The position numbers were made by a program, and so were the translations under genes. Below the pieces are notes generated by a model, which saw only the letters and a program-made list of their open reading frames with translations, was not told the origin of the DNA and made no database searches. DNA of 64,000 bases from Mercurialis annua (Eukaryota; Streptophyta; Magnoliopsida; Malpighiales; Euphorbiaceae): the NCBI RefSeq assembly GCF_937616625.2, contig NC_065570.1, positions 50,955,665 to 51,019,664 on the forward strand, read 5' to 3'. Numbering within the stretch: position 1 is the first letter of the stretch; every line of letters begins with the position of its first letter. Below are positions 12,106 to 22,000 of this stretch, piece after piece.

Positions 12106-15100
12106 TCACTGAATTTTCCTCAAGTTGTTGGCGTTCCATGTCCTTGGTATGATTCTTCCCATGGAGTTAGTGAGTTTAAATGTTCCTTCTTTAATGACCT
12201 CGCTGATGGTGTAAGGTCCTTCCCAGTTTGGCTGCAGTTTTCCGCTTCCTGCTTCTCCTTTTTTGACTTCGGTTTTTCGCATGACGAGGTCGCCTAATTT
12301 GAATTTTCTTTTCTTTACATGGCTGTTGAAATGTTTGGCCATCTTTTGTCTGTAGGCTTCCATCCTGATGTCTGATCTGTTGATTTTTTCAACCAGGAGA
12401 TCCAGATTGTTCCTGAGCTCTTCTTCGTTTTCTTCTAGGTTTAGCTGGTTGTCTTCTGTCCTTGGCGTGGGTGCGCCGATCTCTACAGGAATTACAGCCT
12501 CCGTTCCATAGGCTAGGGCGAATGGAGTTTCGCCCGTTGATTCTCTAGGGGTGGTACGGTAGTTCCGTAGGACGCTGTAGAGTTCTTCTACCCATCTTCC
12601 TTTGCACTCGTCTAGTCTTCTTTTTAGTCCGGCCAGTAGGATTCTGTTGGCTACCTCGGTTTGCCCATTTGATTGTGGATGGTAAACCGAAGTGAACCTT
12701 AGGTCGATCTGATACTCGGCACAAAACTTTCTAAACTTTGCTGAGTCGAACTGCTTTCCGTTGTCTGTGATCAGCACCTTCGGTATTCCAAACCTGCACA
12801 AGATAGATCTAAAGAAAAAGTTAGTTATGCGTTGTTGGGTGATTTTTGCCAGTGGTTCCGCCTCTATCCACTTGGTGAAGTGGTCGATTGCCACTACCAG
12901 GAACTTCCGTTGTCCTGTGGCCAAAGGGAGAGGTCCCAGGATGTCCATACCCCACTGGGCGAACGGCCATGCACTGCCGATGGGTTTCATTTCTGAAGCT
13001 TGCTTTCTCGGTACCAGGGCATGTTGCTGGCAAGGCCAGCATCCCCTTACTAGCATTGTAGCTTGTTCCTTCATCGTGGGCCAATAATAGCCTTGTAGCA
13101 GTGCTTTCCTGACCAGTGTTGATGCTCCGTCATGTGCTCCGCAGGTCCCCTCATGTAATTCTTTCATGATGTACTCTCCTTCTTCTTTGTTCACACACCT
13201 TAGCCAGGGATGGGTGAATGACCGTTTGTACAGCTGGCCGTTGTATATTCCGAACTTTGATGATAGTACCACTATTCTTTTGGCTTCCTTCTTATCCTCG
13301 GGGAGTATTCCATTAGCCAGGTATGTTGTAAGGGGGGTCATCCAGGTTTCTTCCCCTTCTACCATCAGTACTTCGCCTTCTTCAATTTCTTCTTGAAAGC
13401 TAGGCTGTCGTTTGATTTCATGAGGGATGTTTCTCATTGAGTCGTAATTCTTTGTTGCTGCCCACTTTGCCAATTCGTCTGATCTTCCATTCATTGCTAT
13501 GGGTATTTGCTGTAACGACCAGGATCGCCCATTATCGGCAAAGAAGGTTTTGGCTTGCTTGGCGTATTTCTTCAATGTAACTTCCTTCACTTCGAAGTTC
13601 CCTGAGACTTGGTTCACGACCAGTTGCGAATCACTATAGATCTGGACTTCGGAGATATTGAGCTCTTCGCATAATTGCAACCCTGTTATCAGCGCCTCAT
13701 ATTCCGCAACATTGTTGGAAGCTGGAAATTCGAGTCTTGCTGAGTATTCCATTTGGATCCTTCCTGGTCCTTTGAGCACGACTCCGATCCCTGCTCCTTC
13801 TCCGCAAACTGCCCCATCGACGTGTATCTCCCATGGAGTCGTTTTGTCCTCCATGGGTTCTTTGAATGTTAACTCTGCGAAGAAGTCGGCTAGTGCTTGA
13901 GCTTTCAGTGCTTTTCGAGCTTCATAGATAACGCCCAGGCTTCCTATTTTGACGGCCCATTCTGCTATGCGTCCACTTGTCTCTGCCTTCTGGAGGATTT
14001 TTCGTAATGGTTGGTCGGTTCGTACAATGACTTGGTGCCCTTCGAAGTAATGTCGGAGCTTGATGGTGGCGGTGTATACGCACAGTGCCAGCTTTTCCAA
14101 CTTCGGGTATCTCAGCTCCGCATCTCTGAGTACTTTGCTGATGTAGTAGATCGGGTATTGTTCTCCTCCTTTTTCCGATACCAATACTCCTGCTATTGTT
14201 TCGTCAGAGCAAGAGATGTATAAATATAACACGTCGCCCGGATCTGGTCTCGCCAAAAGTGGGGGCGAGGATAGGAAGCTTTTCAATTCCTCAAACGCCT
14301 GCTGGCATTCTGCTGTCCATGTGAAGTTCTTGATCTGTTTCAGGGTTTTGAAGAAAGGTAGACATCGTTTTGCCGAGCAGGACATGAACCGACCTAGAGC
14401 CGTGATCCGGCCGTTGAGCTTCTGGACTTCATGTATGCTCCGTGGCGGCATCATTTTTAAGACCGCTTCGATTTTATCTGGGTTAGCCTCAATACCCCGC
14501 TGAGAGACCATGTATCCCAAGAACTTGCCCGCCGGTACTCCGAATACGCACTTTTCCGGATTGAGTTTTAGCTGGTACCTCTTTAGCGTCTCTAGGACTA
14601 TCTTCACATCTGTTGGGTGGTCTTCAGCTCGGATGCTTTTGATGATCATGTCGTCCACATAAACTTCCATGTGTTTTCCAATCTGATCTCTGAATATTGA
14701 GTTCACCAGTCGCTGATATGTGGCTCCTGCGTTCTTCAGACCGAAGGGCATCATCTTGTAACAAAATAATCCCTGGTCCGTTATGAAGGCCGTCTTCTCC
14801 TGGTCTTCAGGTGCCATGGGTATCTGATGATATCCCGCCTTGGCATCTAGGAATGTATAGAGGGCGTGACCTGCTGTGAAGTCTACTAACTGATCAATGT
14901 GTGGGAGCGGGAAACTATCTTTGGGACATGCTTTATTTAGATCTGTGAAGTCCACACACATTCGGTAAGTGCCATTGGACTTTTTTACCATCACCACATT
15001 TGCTACCCACTTGGGGTAATAGGCGTCTTTGATCACGTTTGCTGCTTTTAACCGGGCGACCTCTTCTGCGATGGCGAGTTGTTTTTCGGGCGAGTGCCTT

Positions 15101-15933
15101 CTTTTCTTCTGTATCACTGCCTTCGCGTCGGTCGCTATGTTTAACCGATGACATATGACGTCCGGGTCTACTCCGATCAGTTCGTCTGTTGTCCAGGCAA
15201 AGGAGTCTCCAAGCGATCTGAGATTTTCTGTCAGAGATCGTTTGATTTCTTCTTCTAGCTCATCTCCCACTTCTATCTCCTTTCCTGGGGATAATTCGAT
15301 TTTCGCGGTTCGCCCATAATGCTCCGCCCTTTCTTTCTTCTCTGGAGGTTCCATTGTTAGTACTGGCAAGGTTATATGTACTTTCCTGAGAGCTGTAAAG
15401 TATGCTTCTCTGGCTGACTTTTGGCATCCTCTGACTTCGGTGTCGCCTTCTCTGGTTGGGATTTTCATCAGTAGGTACCTCATGCAAATGGATGCGCACG
15501 TATCGTGCAAAAGTGGCCTTCCGAGAATTGCGTTGTATGCGAAGTCCATATTGACCACCATGAATTCTGCTCGGATCTCTTTGTAGATCTCTCCATCTCC
15601 TAGTTGGATGTTTATCTCCAGTGATCCTTCCACCTGTACAGATTTGCCTCCTAGTCCCACCAGTGGAGTAGAGACATGTGTCAAATTTTCTTTCTTGAGT
15701 CCAATTCTGCCGAACACCTCCATTGTGATCATGTTTACCGAACTTCCCGTGTCTACAAGCATCTGAGATACCTCGAAATTGTTGAGCCGCCCCTTGACAA
15801 CTAGGGCGTCCTCATGGGGGACTGATAAGCCCTGACTATCGCCCTCCGAAAAAGATACGCTTCTGAATTTCTTAGCATTTGGTGCACCTGGGCGATACTG
15901 TTTTTCCTGCACAAGTAACAAATATAAGCTCAA
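12106..15933 (-). CDS. Gypsy pol: protease, reverse transcriptase, RNase H, integrase
   Basis: An open frame of 1275 codons without stop or frameshift. Protease has DTGSS at 61-65. RT spans about 295-475 with the catalytic YVDD at 425-428. A first RNase H covers about 530-650, and a second RNase H-like domain covers 700-825 with Asp706, Glu744, Asp768 and Asp819. Integrase has the HHCC zinc site (His927, His934, Cys965, Cys968) and Asp997, Asp1057, Glu1093 (D,D35E), ending in a GPY-type segment with no chromodomain. The first ~15 residues come from LTR sequence because a deletion joined the LTR to the protease region, so the natural start and gag are gone. The enzymes could be made, but this copy cannot package or prime itself. 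Confidence 0.93.
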   Translation of the reverse strand: MSLYLLLVQEKQYRPGAPNAKKFRSVSFSEGDSQGLSVPHEDALVVKGRLNNFEVSQMLVDTGSSVNMITMEVFGRIGLKKENLTHVSTPLVGLGGKSVQVEGSLEINIQLGDGEIYKEIRAEFMVVNMDFAYNAILGRPLLHDTCASICMRYLLMKIPTREGDTEVRGCQKSAREAYFTALRKVHITLPVLTMEPPEKKERAEHYGRTAKIELSPGKEIEVGDELEEEIKRSLTENLRSLGDSFAWTTDELIGVDPDVICHRLNIATDAKAVIQKKRRHSPEKQLAIAEEVARLKAANVIKDAYYPKWVANVVMVKKSNGTYRMCVDFTDLNKACPKDSFPLPHIDQLVDFTAGHALYTFLDAKAGYHQIPMAPEDQEKTAFITDQGLFCYKMMPFGLKNAGATYQRLVNSIFRDQIGKHMEVYVDDMIIKSIRAEDHPTDVKIVLETLKRYQLKLNPEKCVFGVPAGKFLGYMVSQRGIEANPDKIEAVLKMMPPRSIHEVQKLNGRITALGRFMSCSAKRCLPFFKTLKQIKNFTWTAECQQAFEELKSFLSSPPLLARPDPGDVLYLYISCSDETIAGVLVSEKGGEQYPIYYISKVLRDAELRYPKLEKLALCVYTATIKLRHYFEGHQVIVRTDQPLRKILQKAETSGRIAEWAVKIGSLGVIYEARKALKAQALADFFAELTFKEPMEDKTTPWEIHVDGAVCGEGAGIGVVLKGPGRIQMEYSARLEFPASNNVAEYEALITGLQLCEELNISEVQIYSDSQLVVNQVSGNFEVKEVTLKKYAKQAKTFFADNGRSWSLQQIPIAMNGRSDELAKWAATKNYDSMRNIPHEIKRQPSFQEEIEEGEVLMVEGEETWMTPLTTYLANGILPEDKKEAKRIVVLSSKFGIYNGQLYKRSFTHPWLRCVNKEEGEYIMKELHEGTCGAHDGASTLVRKALLQGYYWPTMKEQATMLVRGCWPCQQHALVPRKQASEMKPIGSAWPFAQWGMDILGPLPLATGQRKFLVVAIDHFTKWIEAEPLAKITQQRITNFFFRSILCRFGIPKVLITDNGKQFDSAKFRKFCAEYQIDLRFTSVYHPQSNGQTEVANRILLAGLKRRLDECKGRWVEELYSVLRNYRTTPRESTGETPFALAYGTEAVIPVEIGAPTPRTEDNQLNLEENEEELRNNLDLLVEKINRSDIRMEAYRQKMAKHFNSHVKKRKFKLGDLVMRKTEVKKGEAGSGKLQPNWEGPYTISEVIKEGTFKLTNSMGRIIPRTWNANNLRKIQ

Positions 15934-16344
15934 AGGACCTCAGGCTTGCTCAGCCTGAAAGCCACTCCGATGCTTAAGTCAGAGAGGGTTTTTTGGTAGG
16001 TAAATGAGTGTAAGAGTATTTAAGTCTGATTTGTGCTTACCCTTCTCAGCATTCGGTGGCTTCCTTTTATAATGAGTTTAAGGCGGTTGTTATCTGGTAA
16101 ATCGTGGGTTTGTCCCACGATTACTGATAATGGTGAAGGCACGTTCCCGATTATCCCGGGTAGTGGGTCTCAGGGAACAGAGTGGATGAGGTCGCCTAGA
16201 TGGCAGACCTGGATGAGTCCGCCCGAGACAGACATGGGCGATACTCGTACTGTCGCTGGGCGATGGGAGGTTTGGAGACCCGTTGGGCGAGCATAACATT
16301 CGTTAGGCGATGCTTGGAGTTCTGATATTATTAGGGCGGTATCA
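15896..16344 (-). repeat. 5' LTR of the Tat-like element, 3' end deleted
   Basis: 449 bp matching the left LTR at all but about five positions. Minus-strand TATAAAAG is at 16064-16071. The last ~33 bp of the LTR as read in element direction are replaced by protease-region sequence at about 15890-15897; both partners carry a short GGGCGA/GTACTG-like word there, hinting at microhomology-mediated deletion. Confidence 0.9.
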
Positions 16345-16595
16345 GTATCCATAGGCTTAAAATAAAAAAAAACCAAACCTTTATAACTTATTGCAGTTTA
16401 AATCAAACCTTTTAATTTCACATCGTTCCGAAATTATGATTTCGTATATGAATTTGGAAAAAAATAAAAGTTAGTGTCCAAATATAATACCTTTTAAAAG
16501 GTATGATTAAATTAAAAAAACGTATAAAATTAATAATTTTATGACATTGACCTTAAATACAACATCAAATTAAGCAAATTCTGAAATAATTTTTA

Positions 16596-16867
16596 GGCTA
16601 ACCCGTCCAGAGACCTCTGTAATTTACTACTTTTGTTTAGGAATCCCCTTACTCCGAAAAAATTATCTTCCCAATCCCTATATTTGCCAAATTTTAATTT
16701 TCATTCCCTTTGTTGCGTATGATTTTTTTTTAAATAGAAAGACTGGGAAAAAAACGTCATACAAAGTCGCAATTTAATAAGTATAGGAACTTGAAAGATA
16801 CCGTTTCCAAAATAAGGACTATCAAAAAAAAATTATAAAATACAGGGACCTTGAAATTAATTTTGCC
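16596..16867. mobile_element. Foldback MITE, 9-bp duplication
   Basis: 272 bp with imperfect inverted arms (left GGCTAACCCGTCCAGAGACC, right GGGACCTTG...TTTTGCC). Flanked by TAATTTTTA and TAATTTCTA (8 of 9 bases). No coding capacity. The 9-bp duplication suggests Mutator-like mobilisation. Confidence 0.65.
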
Positions 16868-16876
16868 TAATTTCTA

Positions 16877-17436
16877 CATATCTAACTAATCTCATTTTAC
16901 TCCCTTAATTCGATGGTAAGATCAATATATACCCTCACTAATGGGCGTATTATCTAACTTTGCAATATTAAGTATCCACCTTACTTTATGCTTTATCAAT
17001 ATTTTGAGCGAAGTTAAAGTTGATCATGCAGTCAACAATCTTAATCCATGTCTTAAGTCTTAAGTTTCATTAATGATATCTAAAGTGAATTTTATTCATT
17101 TTCCTATATCCTAATACTTGTTGTACGATATTACTAAAATCGAAAAAAATGAAGTTGTCAATATTAACATCTAGGGGTAGGCTGGGGATGGCCTTGGCCC
17201 TCTCTGAATTTTAAGAAATAGTTAAATTAGTATGTAGAGTTTTGTTTTTTTTTTTAAAAAATTTGATCCACCTCAACTTTAAAAATTTATCTCCTATATA
17301 GTGCATATTGCGATTTAGCCTTTCTGATATAGAAATCCTGCCTCCGTCACTGATGATAAGAATGTCCTCCTTATAATAGATCATAACAGATATATGTTAT
17401 AAACAAAAATAAACAAACACATCAAGAAGTAGGAGT
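16877..17436. other. AT-rich intergenic stretch
   Basis: About 560 bp of AT-rich DNA between two foldback elements. I see no gene or clear repeat. Confidence 0.5.
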
Positions 17437-17445
17437 AAAAATTAA

Positions 17446-18646
17446 GGAAAAAGGGTCATTCATGCCCCTAAAATTTGGGTCTGGATCAAGTAATCCCTCA
17501 ACGTTCGAAAAGGTTTAACCATATTCCCCACGTTTTTAAAAATGAGCAATCCGACTCCTTGGGTTAACGCCGTTTCACTGCTCCTAAAATTCAGTTAGTG
17601 TGATCCTACGTGGCAGAGATAAAAAGATCATTTATGCCCCTAAGATTTAGATTTGGGATCAAATGAGCTCTCGACGTTTGAAAAAAATTCACTTATACCC
17701 CCAACGTTTGAAAAGGTTCACTTATACCGCTAAAGTTTGAAAAAAATGAACAATTAGACCCCCAGTTTAACATTGCATTATTGCTTCCCAAACTCCATTA
17801 GTGTGATTGCACGTGGGCTAATTTTTAATGTTTTCCATTAATCAAACCATAAGCGGCCAGCGTCGAACAATTAATCGGTAATAATTGTCCGCTATCATTG
17901 AAGACGATTAAACATAAATTATAAAAAATCATTTTATTCATCTTATTCATGTGTTTCGATTCGATAGTTACATTCCTCCAAAAATTAGAAACCAACAATT
18001 ATATAAAAAAATTAACTAAAAAGATAAAGGTTGTACGTACTCATTTTCATTTGGCGTTCCATCTCATGTACTGCCACCTTCTACCTCGTCAAACACTTCT
18101 TTTTCTCCGTTTCTGACATTGCAAGTTTCATCAAATAAGATACTGATTAATGAAGAGAATTCTTTATTCGACTGTTGGAGAAGGACAGTCTATCGGTTTA
18201 ACTCAGTCTTGTAATAAAATGATTTTGCAATGACAAATTATTATTGCTGAGAGAAAGACACGTCACCGTAGAAAAATTTGACGGTAAAAATTAGCCACGT
18301 AGGATCACTCTAATGGAGTCTAGGAAGTAATGAGACAGTATTAAAATGGGGGCCTAACTGTTTATTTTTCAAATGTTGGGGGGCATGAGTGAACGTTTTT
18401 AAATGTTGAGAGCATAAGTGAACATTTTCAAATATTGAGGGCTCATTTGATCCCGGACCCAAATTTTAGGGGCATAAATGATCCTTTTATCTTTATCACG
18501 TAGGATCACACTAACGGAGTCTTAGGAACAATAAAACAGCGTTAAATCAAGAGGTCTGATTGTTCGTTTTTACAAACGTTTGGGGCATGGGTGAACCTTT
18601 ACGAACATTGAGGGCAAACCTTAAAGGCATGCATGACCCTTTTTCC
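17446..18646. mobile_element. Large foldback element with two nested arm pairs
   Basis: 1201 bp starting GGAAAAAGGGTCATTCATGC and ending GCATGCATGACCCTTTTTCC. Flanking duplications are AAAAATTAA and AAAAGTTAA (8 of 9). The outer arm pair (about 17446-17615 with 18495-18646) and the inner pair (about 17618-17830 with 18290-18490) carry related text, as if one foldback had duplicated or nested. The core at about 17830-18290 has no coding capacity. TACGTGG words recur at the arm bases. Confidence 0.75.
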
Positions 18647-18980
18647 AAAAGTTAAACTTAAAATAAAGAAATTCACAATTTTAAAATGTGTTTAAAGGAA
18701 ATGCAATAAAAAAAAATTACACTATTAGTATGAAGTCGGTAATACTCAGTGCCCCTAATCTATACATCCTTAACATTAGAAATTATTTACATATCTCCTC
18801 ATTGTAGAATATATAAATAAATTTGATTTGAAAATAAAATTAGAAACGTAGATTGTTTTTGATTTTTTTACACGTAGCACTTGTTTTTAGAGTGATAATT
18901 TTTTAAACCGAATATATTCTGATTTTTTATCAATTCAGTTTTTAGATGTTGTGTTAAAAAAAAAAGGTTTTTAGATGTTA

Positions 18981-19527
18981 GAGCATTCCCAATGGTATTC
19001 TTTAAAATAAAGAGTATCTTTTGTAAAATAAAAAACATCTTAAAAATAAAGAGTGATATTTAAAATTTTACTCCAATGGACTCTTTAATATCAATTTTTT
19101 ATTGTATATAATTTTAATAATTAATAATAAAATAAAAGTATTAAATAATAATAATATTAAATTAATTGCCTCTCTAATATTAAATTTTATTTTATTTTGT
19201 TTTCATATAAAATATTAATAAAATATTAAATATTAACAAAATAATTTTTATTTATTTAATTTTTTATTCATTTATTTATTCAGTTTTTTGACTAAAAGTA
19301 AAAATATAATATTTAAAAATAAAAATAACTACCTTATTTTTTAAAATTTAAAATTTTACTATTTGAAAAATGAAGTAGAGAGTGAAAATGACTCTCTACA
19401 TATGGAGAGCCATTTTCACTCTCTACTCTAAATATAAAGAATAGAGAGTCCATTAGACTCTTAATTTATCGTCAAACTCTTTAATTTAAAGAGTTTGACA
19501 ATTTTAAAGAGTCCATTGGGGATGCTC
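18981..19527. mobile_element. Tourist/PIF-Harbinger-like MITE
   Basis: 547 bp with ends GAGCATTCCCAATGG and CCATTGGGGATGCTC and a perfect TTA target duplication (18978-18980, 19528-19530). The inside is AT-rich with short sub-palindromes (CTCTCTACATATGGAGAG) and no coding capacity. A decayed relative lies at 55321-55729. Confidence 0.85.
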
Positions 19528-19669
19528 TTAGGAGCTAAAATTATAATTTGGGCTAAATAAAAAAAAACGTGATTATTAGATTGGCTAAAAATATTTCAAC
19601 AGGAAGGAGTTTTTAGTACTTTAACCATTTTCTAATTTCTCCTCTATCAGAAGCTAATGCTACCTGCAA

Positions 19670-19735
19670 ATGGCGAATTTCAATCTCAATCATTCAGTTT
19701 TAATCGTTCACGATCCTTCGATTTACTCTTCTAAG
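19670..19735 (+). other. Possible first-exon relic
   Basis: An ATG opens a 22-codon frame (MANFNLNHSV...) ending at AAG|GTATTT, which resembles a plant donor site. It stands upstream of the duplicated exon-like segment at 20122, so both could belong to one decayed gene. Product unknown; this may be chance. Confidence 0.25.
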
Positions 19736-20028
19736 GTATTTGTTTACTTTATTCTCAATACCAGAAGCTTAAATAGAGCTTGGATTCAGTTAATTTCTGA
19801 TTCTTTTGTTTTCATTCTGTTTGGTTGCTGAGAAAACAAAAGAAACCTAGGAAAACTGATTCGATTAGTTTATTAGGAAAGAAACCTAGGAGAACTGATT
19901 TGATCATAAATGTGTTAGACTTGTGTTGTGAAATTGAATAATTTGTTTAGACTGCTGAATCTATTGATCTCATGCTACTGGTGAATTTCATACGAAACAA
20001 ATTCATATAATCTCTCAAGTAGCCACCA

Positions 20029-20286
20029 TTGATGAATCATTCTTGTGACTATGTATTCTACTTTGGGGCTAGGTGTATACAGAACGAGTTTTGTGGATTC
20101 TTATATCATGGTGATGAATGCAGGTCGACAGGAGCAAATCTTGGCGAGTGCAGGCCATGGCAAAACTTGACGATAGTCTCTTCCAGCTCAATGTCGAGGT
20201 CTAAGGGATGGCGAACTCTCAAGGGAGTCTGTATTTCCTGGTTGTGTTTTCACCTATCATCCATTTGTTACGAGGGTGCAGTGTAG
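20029..20286 (+). pseudogene. Exon-like segment duplicated at 33078-33300
   Basis: A plus-strand frame contains FYFGARCIQNEFCGFL, similar to FYFGVSCMHNEFLGFL read on the minus strand near 33260. From 20122 the DNA becomes almost identical to 33078-33239 (one mismatch in 162 bp). Another frame of the same stretch reads VDRSKSWRVQAMAKLDD and then reaches a stop. I do not recognise the protein. Confidence 0.4.
20122..20283 (+). repeat. 162-bp near-identical inverted duplicate, copy A
   Basis: The reverse complement of 33078-33239 with a single C/T difference. Immediately upstream the copies are only loosely similar, and downstream they are unrelated, so the identity is an island. Confidence 0.9.
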
Positions 20287-21643
20287 GATGGTGTTTTGCG
20301 CGGTTGATGATGGGTTTGGGAGGTGGATTATGAAATTTAGGTGGTGCTCGGTGGAGGAAGAGGGATAGTGGTGGTGGAGGTGGAGGAAGAAGAAGGCGGG
20401 TTTTAAATTAATTAGGGTTAAATAATTAATTAGATTAAGTTAATTAGAGTTAATTATTTTAAATTTAGAGTCTCACTTTACAATTAAGGTGTCACATCAG
20501 CATAGGGGTGCTTTTGAACCGGTTTTGCCAAGTTCAGGGTAAAAGTGATCCGGGTTTACTAATTTGGACGTTTTTGATACATTGTGTCAAGTTCGGCGGG
20601 TAAAGTGATCCTTCGTTCCTTTTATAATTATATTACTTTTCATCATAAAACATTAACCTAGGAAGTACGGGAACTTCGACAAATTACGTTTTCCGTTTTG
20701 AAAATATTTCAGAAACCGGAACTTGATACATGTTTCGAGCTGTTTCGGTAAATAAAAGAATTAAATAGTTGTAAAAAATTCAAAAAATTACCAACAAATA
20801 AAAAATACTAATTAATTAACCACAAATTTTATATTCACATTACATATTGACAATGTTTTTTTATTTTTGTTGTATTGTATTATATTTTTATAATATTTTA
20901 AGAAAAATTGAGTATACTTAATGATTTTTTTTAATTAATTATCGTAAAGTATATATAAAATTTAATGTATTTAAATTTAATTTTTGTAAATTTTTCTTAT
21001 ATTTTCGTTATTAACACGTTTCTTTCATATTTCGTATCTTTTACTTAAAAAAATGTCACTTCCCCATATCCGTTTCGTGTAGTTTTCGTTTTCCATATCT
21101 AAAAATTAACTAAATCTCACTAAATTAAAACCATTAGCCTATAAGAAATTAGCGACAATTATGGTTACTTTAAAGAAACTGTTGTGTTGGATATTCAATT
21201 AATAATTTTGAAGAAAGTCCTCCATGCAATCTTGAATTGATTTTTGGAGACAATTTAAAGGTAAGCAATTACAAGATTAAATTCTGCAAATCCTGAATTA
21301 TAAAAAATAGTGATGATTCATAGTTCAAAACCGCAATATCTGGAAATTTCCAATAATTTATATTTATGGGCAAATTTAAAACACAAAAAAATTCACTAAT
21401 TTCAATTTTAAGATTCTCGTTGAATTTGGCTGAGCACAGCTCCTACATGCAGTTCGGAAGAACATAACCTCTTCAACTCTAGCCTCTACTTAACTTTTGA
21501 CTCGAACTCCTTTCCATTCTTAAACCATGGAGGTAGGCCTATGATGAAGGAAAAGATTAAACTTTGGATATTCAAGGCTTTAAAATGAAAGACCAGCAAA
21601 TTTTATAAAACCAACCTACAAATAGTTCTAAAACAAGATTAGT
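20284..21643. other. AT-rich stretch with one foldback arm
   Basis: At about 20490-20630 lies a single arm of foldback-type text (CACATCAGCAT followed by GATCCGGGTTTA and GATCCTTCG), with no partner arm nearby. The remainder to 21643 is AT-rich with no supportable gene. Confidence 0.4.
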
Positions 21644-22000
21644 TGTTGGAAGATGGTAGGCCCTTTGATTAAAATACTCACAAAACACTCCACACACAAA
21701 ATAAAAAAAAGGAAGGAAGCAATTTGTTTTAAACTATTTGTATTTGCTTTTTTTTTTTATTTGAAATTAAACATTACATAGATTTATATAGTAGTATATA
21801 AAATGAATGTACATGAACTTATTAAACTTCAACTTAATTACTACAATACAAACTTATGGATTTAATGCATGTAATTTTCATGAACATTTCTATAAATTAA
21901 ACTTAGCAAATTTAACTTTAACTTAACAATTAACTCATGCAAACTAAGTTTAATTCATTACGTTTCTTACTATGATTTAATTCAAGTTTAACTTATAACA
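21644..22000 (-). repeat. 3' LTR of the copia element
   Basis: 357 bp, starting TGTTGGAAGATGG and ending TTATAACA on the plus strand. It carries a longer T-tract than its partner at 26104-26451. Confidence 0.93.

Larger units (their letters stand above)
7786..16344 (-). mobile_element. Ty3/gypsy retrotransposon, Tat-like, gag-deleted, with antisense gene
   Basis: The element is flanked by a perfect 5-bp duplication GTATC (7781-7785 and 16345-16349) and bounded by TGATAC...GTATCA LTRs. The polypurine tract, read on the minus strand just inside the left LTR (8263-8278), shows that the element runs right to left. In element order it has the 5'LTR remnant, protease, RT, RNase H, a second RNase H-like domain and integrase, then a gene on the opposite strand and the 3'LTR. 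The two LTRs differ at about five places in roughly 440 bp, so insertion is recent. Gag, the primer-binding site and the last ~33 bp of the 5'LTR are missing. Assignment to the Tat lineage is inferred from the double RNase H and the antisense gene. Confidence 0.93.
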
